Shown in pieces: positions 9,572-18,051 of a stretch of DNA of 64,000 nucleotides. The position numbers and the translations under genes are program-made. The stretch is from S010-25 sp964441285 (lineage in GTDB: Bacteria; Pseudomonadota; Gammaproteobacteria; SZUA-229), in the NCBI GenBank assembly GCA_964441285.1, contig CAYTUK010000003.1, positions 62,001 to 126,000 on the forward strand. Reading direction: 5' to 3'. How positions within the stretch are numbered: the stretch's first letter is position 1; the number at the start of each line of letters is the position of its first letter. Under the pieces are notes generated by a model that was given only the letters and a program-made list of their open reading frames with translations, ran no database searches and was not told the DNA's origin.

Positions 9572-10849
9572 TTAGCTGCGCCTCCTGATTAAGGCTCCAT
9601 CGATAATCGTATGTTTTACTTTACCCTGTAGATTCCAGCCAATAAAAGGGGTGTTCTTGCCTCGGCTGAGAAGGTGTCCTTCTTCCAGTTGCCAGTCTTC
9701 TTCTGCGTCGAAAATACAAATATCAGCAGTAGCACCAATACTGAGCTGACCGCTATTAAGGCCAAGAATTCTAGCCGGTGAAGCGGTGATGGCACGGATG
9801 ATCGTTTCTGTTTTTATACCTGCTTGTCTTAAGCGTAAAGCCAGAGGTAAAAATGTTTCAAGTGCAGAAATGCCTGGCTGAGTACTGGCAAAAGGTGCTT
9901 GTTTGGCATCCTGTTCGTGGGGTTGATGGTCGGAGCAGATAGCATCAATAATACCACTTGCGATACCTTGTTTAAGTGCGTTTTGGTCACGTTGAGTGCG
10001 GAGTGGTGGCTGGACATGACAACGGCTGTTAAAGCTGCTGATGTCGTGTTCGGTTAAATGTAGCTGGTGGGCGCTGATATCTGCGGTAATAGCAAGTTGC
10101 TCGTGTTTAGCACGGCCAATCATGGTGACTGCTTCAGCCGTTGAAAGCCGGCCAAAATGTGCTCTAACACCCGTTTCCTTAATTAATTGCAATGCGCTGG
10201 CGATGGCAACGGTTTCCGCGGAGCGGGGGATGCCCTGTAATCCAAGTCGGCTGGCAATTTTCCCTTCGTGCGCGCAACCGCCCTGACTAAGCCAGTAGTC
10301 ATTGGGCTCAATAAAAACGCACAAATTAAAGGTTGCAGCATACGCGAAGGCACGCTTTAAAATAAGCGTATTGTCGACGGGTTTACGGGCATTGCTGACA
10401 CCCACACAGCCCGCCTGATTGAGAGCAAACATTTCGCTTAAATGTTTGCCTTTTAAACCCGCAGTGAGTGCGCCCAGTGTGACGACATGGCTATGCGCGG
10501 TATTATTTGCCTGCTGATGGATAAGCTCAACGACAGCAGGTTCATCAATCACCGGGTTAGTGTCAGGTGGACAACATAAGGTGGTGATACCAGCGTGGCA
10601 GGCGGCAACCGTTTCTGAAGCAATCGTAGCTTTGTTTTCCTCGCCAGGCTCGCGTAGGCGGGCACAGCAGTCAACCAGGCCAGGGCAAACGATCAGACCG
10701 CTTGCGTCAATAGTCTGTGTTTCTTTGCTGGCGGTATTTGCACGACTAATCGCGGCTACTTTTCCATTTGCAATAGTAATATCGGCAAGCTGGCTAAAAC
10801 TGTTTGCTGGATCAATCAGTCGACCATTTCTAATGAGTAAGCGGGACAT
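9572..10849 (-). CDS. pyrC': Dihydroorotase-like PyrC', probably catalytically inactive
   Basis: This 425-residue protein has the dihydroorotase fold, but the metal-binding HxH of the signature is replaced: PGLVDCCARLREPG stands where active enzymes have PGxxDxHxHLREPG. The later His motif is also altered (EPNDYW instead of HAED-type). The ICSDHQPH segment is kept. In Pseudomonas an inactive PyrC' of this kind is required for assembly of active aspartate transcarbamoylase with PyrB (family knowledge). It follows pyrB by 2 nt, in agreement with a structural role. An active PyrC is expected elsewhere in the genome. Confidence 0.88.
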   Translation of the reverse strand: MSRLLIRNGRLIDPANSFSQLADITIANGKVAAISRANTASKETQTIDASGLIVCPGLVDCCARLREPGEENKATIASETVAACHAGITTLCCPPDTNPVIDEPAVVELIHQQANNTAHSHVVTLGALTAGLKGKHLSEMFALNQAGCVGVSNARKPVDNTLILKRAFAYAATFNLCVFIEPNDYWLSQGGCAHEGKIASRLGLQGIPRSAETVAIASALQLIKETGVRAHFGRLSTAEAVTMIGRAKHEQLAITADISAHQLHLTEHDISSFNSRCHVQPPLRTQRDQNALKQGIASGIIDAICSDHQPHEQDAKQAPFASTQPGISALETFLPLALRLRQAGIKTETIIRAITASPARILGLNSGQLSIGATADICIFDAEEDWQLEEGHLLSRGKNTPFIGWNLQGKVKHTIIDGALIRRRS

Positions 10850-10851
10850 GA

Positions 10852-11907
10852 TTAATTCACCTTTCCATTTTTACTGGTTTTGTCAGCAGGTGATTCTATG
10901 CTGGTATCGTCTCGGCCCAGCACCATTGTCATAACTGCCATGCGCACGGAAATACCATAGGAGACTTGATCCAGAATAACGGAATGCGTCCCATCGGCGA
11001 CACTGGAATCGATTTCTACGCCACGGTTAATTGGGCCTGGATGCATTACGATGGCATCGTTTTTTGCTGCATTCAAACGTTGTTGGGTTAAACCATAAAG
11101 TCGGTAATACTCCCGTTCGCTAGGTAATAACGCGCCTTGCATACGTTCTTTTTGCAGGCGGAGCATAATCACAACATCAGCATCTTTGATACCAGTTTCA
11201 AGATTGGTAAAGACGTTCACCCCCATGTCTTCAACATCAACCGGTAATAATGTTTTTGGTGCGATAATGCGAACATCCCCGGTGTTTAAAGTATTGAGCG
11301 CATGAATTTGTGAACGTGCGACGCGTGAATGTAAAATATCACCAACAATGGCAATGCGTAATTGGCCAAAATCGGCACCTTTATTACGCCGGATAGTGAA
11401 CATGTCGAGCATTGCTTGTGTTGGGTGGGCGTGGCTGCCATCTCCTGCATTGATTACGCTGATATTGGGTGCAACATGGTTGGCGATGTAATGCGCTGCG
11501 CCAGAATCGCCGTGGCGTACGACAAACATATCACATTGCATCGCCTGAATGTTTTGCAGGGTATCTAACAGGGTCTCGCCTTTTGCAGTGGCAGAGGTGC
11601 TGATGTTAACGTTTAGCACATCGGCAGACAGGCGTTTCGCGGCAAGTTCAAACGTGGTGCGCGTGCGTGTGCTCGCTTCGAAGAAAAGATTAACAATGGT
11701 TTTACCGCGCAGCAGAGGCACTTTTTTAACGCGTTGATCGTTGATATTGGCAAAACTTTCAGCGGTATCCAGAATACGGATAAGCATTTCACTGCCCAGA
11801 CCTTCGGTGGTAAGGAAGTGTTTGAGCTGGCCATGCCTGTCCAGCTGAATATTCCATGTGTCCTGACCAATTATCGGATCGGTTGGTTTACTGGCTTTAT
11901 TTACCAT
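10852..11907 (-). CDS. pyrB: Aspartate carbamoyltransferase catalytic subunit
   Basis: PyrB condenses carbamoyl phosphate with aspartate, the first committed step of pyrimidine synthesis. The 351 residues show the carbamoyl-phosphate motif FFEASTRTRTTFE near residue 75, the HPTQAMLDM segment, and the MLRLQKERM loop near residue 245. The roughly 20-residue N-terminal extension before the catalytic fold resembles Pseudomonas-type class A enzymes that pair with PyrC'. It lies between pyrR and pyrC'. Confidence 0.93.
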   Translation of the reverse strand: MVNKASKPTDPIIGQDTWNIQLDRHGQLKHFLTTEGLGSEMLIRILDTAESFANINDQRVKKVPLLRGKTIVNLFFEASTRTRTTFELAAKRLSADVLNVNISTSATAKGETLLDTLQNIQAMQCDMFVVRHGDSGAAHYIANHVAPNISVINAGDGSHAHPTQAMLDMFTIRRNKGADFGQLRIAIVGDILHSRVARSQIHALNTLNTGDVRIIAPKTLLPVDVEDMGVNVFTNLETGIKDADVVIMLRLQKERMQGALLPSEREYYRLYGLTQQRLNAAKNDAIVMHPGPINRGVEIDSSVADGTHSVILDQVSYGISVRMAVMTMVLGRDDTSIESPADKTSKNGKVN

Positions 11908-11979
11908 AGCGTACAGTTATTGTGGTTAGCATTCGTATTTTTAGCTTATCGGTAGACCATTTTAAGTGTGGCGTCTTGT

Positions 11980-12504
11980 TTATATTATCTGTAAGTCAAA
12001 TTTTAACGGTGTGGGTCCGGTTAATTTTATATGTTGACTGGCTTCAAGGTGCAAGTGCTGAGCAACGGCATCAGCTTGAATCGGTAGTTCGCGGCCGCTG
12101 CGTTCCAGCAGGCAGGCAAGCGTAATACTGGCAGGGCGACCATAATCAAATATTTCATTCATGGCAGCGCGAATGGTGCGCCCGGTATGTAATACATCGT
12201 CCACTAATATAATATGGCGGTTTTCCACCTGTGGCGGTAGTTGTGATGGTTTAACCTGAGGGTGTATTCCAATGCGGGAAAAATCATCACGGTAAAAACT
12301 AATATCCAGGGTTGCCAGGGGCTCGTCGAGCTGCAATATGTGGTGCAGTTGCTGAGCAATCCAGACACCACCAGTATGGATGCCAACCATAAGTGGTTGT
12401 TCGATTTTTTTTTCGAGCAGTATCTGTTTTAATTGTGCAGCCAGCTGTTGTAGAAGTTCGTTCGGCCGAGTGAGTGTTTGCATCGATTTTGTTAGCGTGG
12501 TCAT
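11980..12504 (-). CDS. pyrR: PyrR: pyrimidine operon regulator / uracil phosphoribosyltransferase-type protein
   Basis: This 174-residue phosphoribosyltransferase-fold protein carries the PRPP loop HIILVDDVLHTGRTIRAA near residue 92. In Gram-positives PyrR controls pyr mRNA attenuation; in Pseudomonas-type clusters it lies before pyrB and its regulatory role is less clear. I chose ATG 12504, 1 nt after the yqgF stop; the longer frame to 12603 runs inside yqgF. I saw no convincing anti-terminator structure in the 72 nt before pyrB. Confidence 0.85.
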   Translation of the reverse strand: MTTLTKSMQTLTRPNELLQQLAAQLKQILLEKKIEQPLMVGIHTGGVWIAQQLHHILQLDEPLATLDISFYRDDFSRIGIHPQVKPSQLPPQVENRHIILVDDVLHTGRTIRAAMNEIFDYGRPASITLACLLERSGRELPIQADAVAQHLHLEASQHIKLTGPTPLKFDLQII

Positions 12505-12505
12505 T

Positions 12506-13000
12506 TTACGGCCTATCTGGTTTATTATCTGCTGTGTTTTCAGGTGGTTCCCAATTCTGCTTAAACCAGCGTTGCACAATAATTGCAGCTGCCATTTTAT
12601 CAACCTCGTGTTTGTTATGCTGGCCTATTTCCATATTTTTTTTCAGTATTTCTTCAGCCTCAGCTGAGCTGTGACTTTCATCAATAAGATAAAGAGGCAG
12701 TTTGAAGCGCTTTTTTAGTCCATTACAAAATTCCTTAACGGCCAGGGTCATGGTGGTGTTGGTATCGGTATTGCCATTAAGATGATAGGGCATGCCTACT
12801 ATTAGAGCTTGTGGCTGCCATTGCTCTATTTGTTTAGCTATTGCTGCCCAGTCAGGATTGCCGTTAACCTGTTGCAGGGTGATTTGTGGTGTTGCAGTGT
12901 GTGTGATAGTTTGACCACTAGCGATACCAATGCGTTTTTTGCCAAAATCAAGACCGAGAACACGGGTGATATTTGTCCGGGGTTTTGTGGGGATGGCCAT
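12506..13000 (-). CDS. yqgF: Putative pre-16S rRNA nuclease YqgF/RuvX
   Basis: YqgF is an RNase H-fold nuclease implicated in 16S rRNA 5'-end processing. The 164 residues show the first acidic motif RVLGLDFGKKRIGIA and the later LIDESHSSAEAEEIL motif, which together hold the metal-binding acids. ATG 13000 has GAG upstream; a TTG three codons earlier also opens the frame. The gene sits between algH and pyrR as in pseudomonads. Confidence 0.9.
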   Translation of the reverse strand: MAIPTKPRTNITRVLGLDFGKKRIGIASGQTITHTATPQITLQQVNGNPDWAAIAKQIEQWQPQALIVGMPYHLNGNTDTNTTMTLAVKEFCNGLKKRFKLPLYLIDESHSSAEAEEILKKNMEIGQHNKHEVDKMAAAIIVQRWFKQNWEPPENTADNKPDRP

Positions 13001-13062
13001 ATTTCTCAATTATGTCTTACCCGTCAGTTTCCGGCAAGATATTAAGTATTAGTGCTAGCTTA

Positions 13063-13638
13063 TCAGGCATGTCCCACGTCCTGACTCAATAGCTGTAGAT
13101 CAACGCCAATCAGTTTCGCTGCCTCCTGCCAGCGTTGCTGGGCTGGTGTATTAAAAATGATCTGTTCATCCGCGGGGCAGCTTAACCAGGTGTTCTGTGC
13201 CATTTCATATTCCAGTTGGCCGGCTGCCCAGCCAGCATAACCAAGCGCAACCAGCGTATCATCAGGACCTTCATTATTCGCTACGGCAACAAGAATATCT
13301 CTGGATGTAGTGAGTGTGATGGAAGGGTTAATCCTTAAACTGGAGTCCCAGTTGCCAATAGGTCGGTGTAGTACAAAACCGCGTCCGGTGGCAACCGGTC
13401 CGCCTAGATAAATGAGGTTAGATTGTAACGCATGAGACTGGCTTTTAATTGCCATTTCATTAATTACCTGTTGGAGCGGAATATCTGTTTGATGGTTAAT
13501 GATAATACCAAAACACCCGTTTTCATCGTGCTCGCAAATATAAGTAACTGCCTGATTAAAGTAATCATTGCCCAAGCTGGGCATAGCAATAAGAAAGTGT
13601 CCAACCAAATGATTGCTATTTTTGCTGTCAGTGGTCAT
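13063..13638 (-). CDS. algH: AlgH/YqgE family protein (UPF0301)
   Basis: This 191-residue protein belongs to the UPF0301 family of unknown biochemical function, named after a Pseudomonas alginate-regulation locus. Family segments are HFLIAMPSLGNDYFNQAVTY, CEHDENGCFGIIINH, YLGGPVATGRGFVLH and ALGYAGWAAGQLEYEM. I chose ATG 13638, 10 nt after tonB ends. The frame continues upstream to 13710 but would overlap the tonB C-terminus and add residues not seen in the family. Confidence 0.88.
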   Translation of the reverse strand: MTTDSKNSNHLVGHFLIAMPSLGNDYFNQAVTYICEHDENGCFGIIINHQTDIPLQQVINEMAIKSQSHALQSNLIYLGGPVATGRGFVLHRPIGNWDSSLRINPSITLTTSRDILVAVANNEGPDDTLVALGYAGWAAGQLEYEMAQNTWLSCPADEQIIFNTPAQQRWQEAAKLIGVDLQLLSQDVGHA

Positions 13639-13648
13639 GGTTTGTTTA

Positions 13649-14533
13649 TTAGTGAGTGTGCAGGCCGTTGCTGTTGAGGAATTCCCAGCTACGGGTAATG
13701 TGTATGACATTTGCCTGTTGGCGCAGTTTTGCTGGGAAAGGGGGGAAAGGTGCGGCCAATCTTATAATGCGTCTGGCGGCATCGTCCAGTATCTGGTGGC
13801 CGGATGATTGCCGCAAATCAGTTTTAAGTAGCTTGCCGTCGGCACTGATTGTTACATCCATAATCAGCGTACCACTGAGCTTTTCTCGGCGCGCCTGATC
13901 AGGGTAGTTCAGATTGCCGATGCGTTCTACACGATCGATCCAGTGGCGCATGTATTCGGCAGGCACAAATGCACGGGTGCTGGAATTAAGAAATTTCACT
14001 TTACCCATTTTTGAGTGCTCGTCAATGGTGTCACTGACTTCGGCAGCCAGACGTGCGGTCTGAATAGTTTTGGTAACGTGGCTTAGTTCAGTCCGATTTT
14101 TATCGTCAGGGGTATTATGCTGGTCATTCCTGTGGGTTTGATAACTGGCAGTCGCCTGGTGTAACAAAGCCACTTGTCTGGTTTGTCGTGGCTGGGCTGG
14201 CTGCTGTTGATGCTGCATTGTTAACCCCGACTTCTGTGCCAGGGTGGGGGCGCTAAAGAGGTCGCGGGGTCTGACTTTCTTTTTGCTGTCACCGCCGCCT
14301 TGTTGTGAAATCTGCGCCAGATAATCAGCGTGTTTGTTTTTACTGGGGGACTGTGTTTGTAGCAGAATAATATCCAGGGCGGGTGAAGTCTTGCTGTCGG
14401 CAGCAGGGGTGAACGTAAACGTAACGCCAAGAATGACTATGCCGTGAAAGATGGCTGTCAGTAAAAAAGTTAGACCGAAGCGGTCATTATCGCTGATGTC
14501 AGGTTTTACTCTAACACGTTTTTTACGCATCAT
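13649..14533 (-). CDS. tonB: TonB-like energy transducer
   Basis: The 294-residue protein has one N-terminal membrane helix (about residues 21-43), a long polar, Gln-rich periplasmic spacer, and a C-terminal TonB domain: YMRHWIDRVERIGNLNYPDQ, GTLIMDVTISADGKLL and AAPFPPFPAKLR. It sits in the slot of P. aeruginosa PA0406 (tonB3), which affects type IV pilus assembly and twitching, so a pilus-related role is plausible but inferred. The classical Pro-rich spacer of siderophore-linked TonB is not visible. Confidence 0.85.
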   Translation of the reverse strand: MMRKKRVRVKPDISDNDRFGLTFLLTAIFHGIVILGVTFTFTPAADSKTSPALDIILLQTQSPSKNKHADYLAQISQQGGGDSKKKVRPRDLFSAPTLAQKSGLTMQHQQQPAQPRQTRQVALLHQATASYQTHRNDQHNTPDDKNRTELSHVTKTIQTARLAAEVSDTIDEHSKMGKVKFLNSSTRAFVPAEYMRHWIDRVERIGNLNYPDQARREKLSGTLIMDVTISADGKLLKTDLRQSSGHQILDDAARRIIRLAAPFPPFPAKLRQQANVIHITRSWEFLNSNGLHTH

Positions 14534-14619
14534 TTTGTACCGATAGTCTTACCGATGTTAGCGCGACTTACGCTCTTGCCGAGCTGTTATCACTGTTATA
14601 TATTGACTGTATTGTTTGA

Positions 14620-15681
14620 TTATAGTGCCTTACTAATAATTATGTGATCTAACTCAGGTTTTTCCAGGCTTATTCTTTTCGCCATTTTTGGGTTCATATA
14701 GATCGTACCCTGTTCATCAATGAGCATGACATACTTAAGTTTCATTGATCGGGCAATGGCTAACCACCTGGCTGGGCCAGCAACCATTAATGCTGTTGCC
14801 GCGGCATCGGCAAGGCTAGCATTCCTGTCAATAACGGTGGCCGAACTGAATCCCACCGTAGGATACCCCGTGTTGGGGTCAAGAATATGATGGTAACGCT
14901 TGTTTTTATAGAAATAATAGCGTTCATAATCACCCGAGGTAAAAACATTTTCGCCACTTTTGGCCTTAACGCTGGCAATAACACCCTTAGTGCGTGGGTT
15001 TCGAATCCCAATATTCCAGTGTCGTTTACCGTGTTTGCCACGCACACCGAGATCACCGCCAGCATTAACTATCGCATTATGTATCCCCATTTTTGCCAAC
15101 GTACTCAATGCCAGTTGAATGCCATAACCCTTGGCATAAGCACCAAGACTTAGCTGGACGGCAGGATTGTGGCTGCTGATAACGTTCCCCTTCAGGCGAA
15201 TGTCGGTGGCTTCGGGATGCGTGTCGAGTACAGTTTGAATAGCCTGCTTCGAAGGTGGCCTGACATCAGCCTGGTCGTGGAGGTGAAATTTCCACAGGTT
15301 AATCAAGTTACCGATAGTGGGGTTGAACAGGCCATGACTTAACTGGCTTAATTGAATGCCCTGCTGGATTAATGGCACCATGTAGGCAGGCAAAGTATAA
15401 GTTTCACCGCGCCTGAAATGTTGATTGGCTTTACTTAAGGGGCCATCTACCCAGGGTGACCAGTCATGTTGGTAGCGTCGGAAGTCAGATTCTAATTGTT
15501 TAAAGGCCATATTGGCCTGTTTGGCGGTGACATCGTAAAGGGTTATATTGATAAGCGTGCCAAAAGCAAGCAGGGTTGTTTTACTTTCTTCCAGCCGGCG
15601 GCTACAACCACTGCTGGTCAGTACAAAAAAAATGGCTAGAAGCAGATATATTGGTCGGTATACAGGCATCAGTTTACTCAT
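14620..15681 (-). CDS. apbE: FAD:protein FMN transferase ApbE (lipoprotein)
   Basis: ApbE attaches FMN covalently to Thr or Ser residues of flavoproteins such as Nqr or Rnf subunits, acting outside the cytoplasmic membrane. The 353 residues begin with a lipoprotein signal ending in the lipobox LTSSGC (Cys 26). Family motifs are FGTLINITLYD, SLGAYAKGYGIQLAL, NAGGDLGVRGK and the Mg-binding ASLADAAATALMVAG. It overlaps the gshB stop by 8 nt, so it is in the gshB operon. This gene is not in the matching Pseudomonas cluster as I recall it. Its flavoprotein target is not in this window. Confidence 0.9.
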   Translation of the reverse strand: MSKLMPVYRPIYLLLAIFFVLTSSGCSRRLEESKTTLLAFGTLINITLYDVTAKQANMAFKQLESDFRRYQHDWSPWVDGPLSKANQHFRRGETYTLPAYMVPLIQQGIQLSQLSHGLFNPTIGNLINLWKFHLHDQADVRPPSKQAIQTVLDTHPEATDIRLKGNVISSHNPAVQLSLGAYAKGYGIQLALSTLAKMGIHNAIVNAGGDLGVRGKHGKRHWNIGIRNPRTKGVIASVKAKSGENVFTSGDYERYYFYKNKRYHHILDPNTGYPTVGFSSATVIDRNASLADAAATALMVAGPARWLAIARSMKLKYVMLIDEQGTIYMNPKMAKRISLEKPELDHIIISKAL

Positions 15682-16699
15682 TTCCGCTGATTTGCAGTTG
15701 TTCTTCGATACAGTTCATCAGGTCACCAGCAATATCCAGCTGATAAATTTTATCCAGCTCGCGAATACAGGTAGGGCTGGTAATGTTGATCTCGGTCAGA
15801 TAGTCACCAATGACATCAATGCCTGCAAACAGGATTCTTTTCTGTCGCAGGACGGGTCCAACCTGCTCACATATCCATTTGTCTCTATCGCTTAGAGCAA
15901 CTCCAGTGCCTTTACCGCCAGCGGCCAGGTTGCCACGCGTTTCACCCTCTGCTGGGATACGTGCCAGAGCATAAGGTACGGGGTTACCATTTATCATTAA
16001 AATACGTTTGTCGCCAGCAGTAATTTCGGGGATAAACTGCTGTGCCATAACGGTTTTTTCTCCATTGCAGGAGACTGATTCAAGAATAACAGATAAATTT
16101 GGTTCATCAGGTCGTACTCGAAAAATAGAGGCACCACCCATACCATCAAGAGGTTTCAGAATAACATCCTGCTGTGCCGCCTGATAGCGATTTATAACAA
16201 AGTCACGCAGATACTGCATCTTTCGGCTGACTAGAAAAGGCGTGCAACATTGAGGGAACTGGGTAATAAACATCTTTTCATTATTATCCCGCAGGCTGGC
16301 GGGAGCGTTTACTACCAGGCAACCTTCTGCCTCGGCCAGTGTAAGTATATATGTGCTGGTAATGTATTCAATATCAAAAGGCGGGTCTTTGCGCATAAAG
16401 ACCACATCCAGATCGGCCAGGTTAATGATTTGTTTGGTGATTTCTTCAAACCAGTTCTGGTTGTTTGTTTTTAGCTCAGAATTTTCTGTAAGTTTAATTA
16501 TTCTTGTGCGTGCGCTGGCATGGTTGTTTTCAACGTAGAGATCTGCCTGTTCCAACGTGTGAATTTGCCAGCCTTTTTTTTGCGCGGCAAGCATCATAGC
16601 AACACTACTATCCTTATAAACTTTAAGTGATGTCAGCGGGTCAATGATAAAGCCAACTTTGACTGGTGGTATTCTCTTCTGGTTGGGTTTGGTCGCCAT
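15674..16699 (-). CDS. gshB: Glutathione synthetase
   Basis: GshB adds glycine to gamma-glutamylcysteine. The 341-residue protein has the N-terminal prokaryotic GSHS domain (KVGFIIDPLTSLKVYKDSS, DVVFMRKDPPFDIEYI) and an ATP-grasp domain (VILKPLDGMGGASIFRV, RGNLAAGGKGTGVALS, FAGIDVIGDYLTEINITSPT). It is slightly longer than the usual 315 or so residues because of the N-terminal extension and a longer segment near residue 75. The 441-nt stretch upstream, to pilG, holds repeat R1c and leader sequence but no gene. Confidence 0.93.
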   Translation of the reverse strand: MATKPNQKRIPPVKVGFIIDPLTSLKVYKDSSVAMMLAAQKKGWQIHTLEQADLYVENNHASARTRIIKLTENSELKTNNQNWFEEITKQIINLADLDVVFMRKDPPFDIEYITSTYILTLAEAEGCLVVNAPASLRDNNEKMFITQFPQCCTPFLVSRKMQYLRDFVINRYQAAQQDVILKPLDGMGGASIFRVRPDEPNLSVILESVSCNGEKTVMAQQFIPEITAGDKRILMINGNPVPYALARIPAEGETRGNLAAGGKGTGVALSDRDKWICEQVGPVLRQKRILFAGIDVIGDYLTEINITSPTCIRELDKIYQLDIAGDLMNCIEEQLQISGNE

Positions 16700-16779
16700 T
16701 ATTTACTCTGCTTATCAGCATGATTTAGTGAATTCAAGCATATTGTCTGTCTATGAAGAGGGAAGTTTAATAACTAAGG

Positions 16780-16940
16780 CGTTTCTTATCAATCCATAAA
16801 CTCGTAATCTTACAAACTGAAACGCCTGGCTTCGGCGTGGTGAGGCTTCACAATCGCCTGTTCTATTACCGCGTTGCCCACCTTGAAGCGGAATAATTCG
16901 GTTTACAATCGCCTCATATAAGTCTGGTCGGAGCTTCTCT
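16780..16940. repeat. Dispersed repeat R1, copy c (longest copy)
   Basis: Copy c lies in the 441-nt gap between the divergent gshB and pilG genes. It contains both the GAAC..GCTTCGGCGTGGTGA block shared with copy b (about 70 nt, roughly 80 % identical by eye) and the CTTGAAGCGGAATAATT ... TACAATCG block shared with copy a. It therefore looks closest to the complete element. The rest of the gap (16941-17140) is AT-rich and presumably carries the pilG promoter; no clear hexamer pair stood out. Confidence 0.7.
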
Positions 16941-17140
16941 GATTCTACTTTTTTATATTGCTGTCTACAACTGACAGTCTCTATTTTATGTAAATTTGAA
17001 TAAAAAAATAACCTGTAAGCAAAATCTTAGCCAATCTTGTTAATGTTTTTGTTAATTGTTGGCAATAAACAAAACATGGTCTACATTCAAAGTTACTAGA
17101 ATGTCTTTATAGAAATGCGTTTTAAAGAGATGAAATATTA

Positions 17141-17536
17141 ATGACAGAAAAAAATGTGGCGATGAGTGATCTTAAAGTAATGATCATTGACGACAGTAAA
17201 ACAATCAGGCGGACAGCAGAAAATTTGCTAAAAAAGGAAGGCTGCGAAGTTGTTACTGCGATAGATGGTTTTGAAGCGTTGTCAAAAATCGCAGAGACTC
17301 GACCGGATATAATTTTTGTTGATATTATGATGCCACGACTTGATGGTTATCAGACCTGTGCGTTAATTAAAAATAATCAGACATTTAAAACAACACCTGT
17401 CATTATGCTTTCGAGCAAAGACAGTATATTTGATCGTGCGCGCGGGCGAATTGTTGGTTCAACCCAGTATTTAACCAAGCCGTTTACAAAAGAAGATTTA
17501 CTCGGTGCAATTAAAGAATTTGTTGTTAATGGGTAA
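17141..17536 (+). CDS. pilG: Twitching motility response regulator PilG
   Basis: PilG is a single-domain CheY-like regulator, phosphorylated by ChpA, that promotes pilus extension. The 131 residues contain the acidic pair MIIDDSKTIRR, the phospho-acceptor Asp in IFVDIMMPRLDGY, the switch region VIMLSSKD and Lys in YLTKPFTKEDL. It is the first gene of the pilG-H-I-J-chpA-chpC cluster. An internal ATG at codon 8 is an alternative start. Confidence 0.93.
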   Translation: MTEKNVAMSDLKVMIIDDSKTIRRTAENLLKKEGCEVVTAIDGFEALSKIAETRPDIIFVDIMMPRLDGYQTCALIKNNQTFKTTPVIMLSSKDSIFDRARGRIVGSTQYLTKPFTKEDLLGAIKEFVVNG

Positions 17537-17667
17537 TATCCATATGACAATGATGCAATACCAGAACAGTATATTTAAAAACATGAATGGCTGTGCAAAA
17601 AATAGAGTGCAGCAGATTAAGCGCTTAAAAATAATCTCGGTAAAAATTAACAATAATGGTGTAGCGT

Positions 17668-18033
17668 ATGGCAAAAATATTAATCGTTGATGATTCACCA
17701 ACTGAAGTACATGTAATACAAACCATGCTGGCTAAAAATGGTCACGAAATTATAGTGGCAAACTCAGGTGAAGAAGGGATTGAAATGGCAAAACACGAGT
17801 CGCCAGATCTGATTTTAATGGATGTGGTTATGCCAGGTATGAACGGGTTTCAGGCGACCCGACAGCTATCAAAAAATAAGGATACCTCCTCTATTCCTGT
17901 CATTATGGTAACAACGAAAGACCAGGAGACAGATAAAGTCTGGGCCATGCGCCAGGGGGCTAAAGATTATCTTGTTAAACCAGTGCAGGGGAAAGCATTG
18001 CTTGAACATGTCAATATGGTTTTATCCAGTTAA
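17668..18033 (+). CDS. pilH: Twitching motility response regulator PilH
   Basis: PilH is the second single-domain response regulator of the Pil-Chp system and counteracts PilG, acting as a phosphate sink or favouring retraction. The 121 residues show KILIVDDSPTEVHVI, the phospho-acceptor in LILMDVVMPGMNGFQA, VIMVTTKDQETDK and YLVKPVQGKAL. It lies 131 nt after pilG, a longer gap than the rest of the operon, with no gene in it. Confidence 0.93.
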   Translation: MAKILIVDDSPTEVHVIQTMLAKNGHEIIVANSGEEGIEMAKHESPDLILMDVVMPGMNGFQATRQLSKNKDTSSIPVIMVTTKDQETDKVWAMRQGAKDYLVKPVQGKALLEHVNMVLSS

Positions 18034-18051
18034 ATTAACGGGTCTTAACTG

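Noticed and set aside
11908..11979. Possible pyrimidine attenuator between pyrR and pyrB
   Set aside because: I saw no anti-terminator or terminator pairing or a PyrR-binding loop in these 72 nt.
17041..17110. Possible sigma-54 promoter for pilG (TGGCA-like sequence near 17060)
   Set aside because: The -12 GC element is not at the required distance, so the match is not supported.
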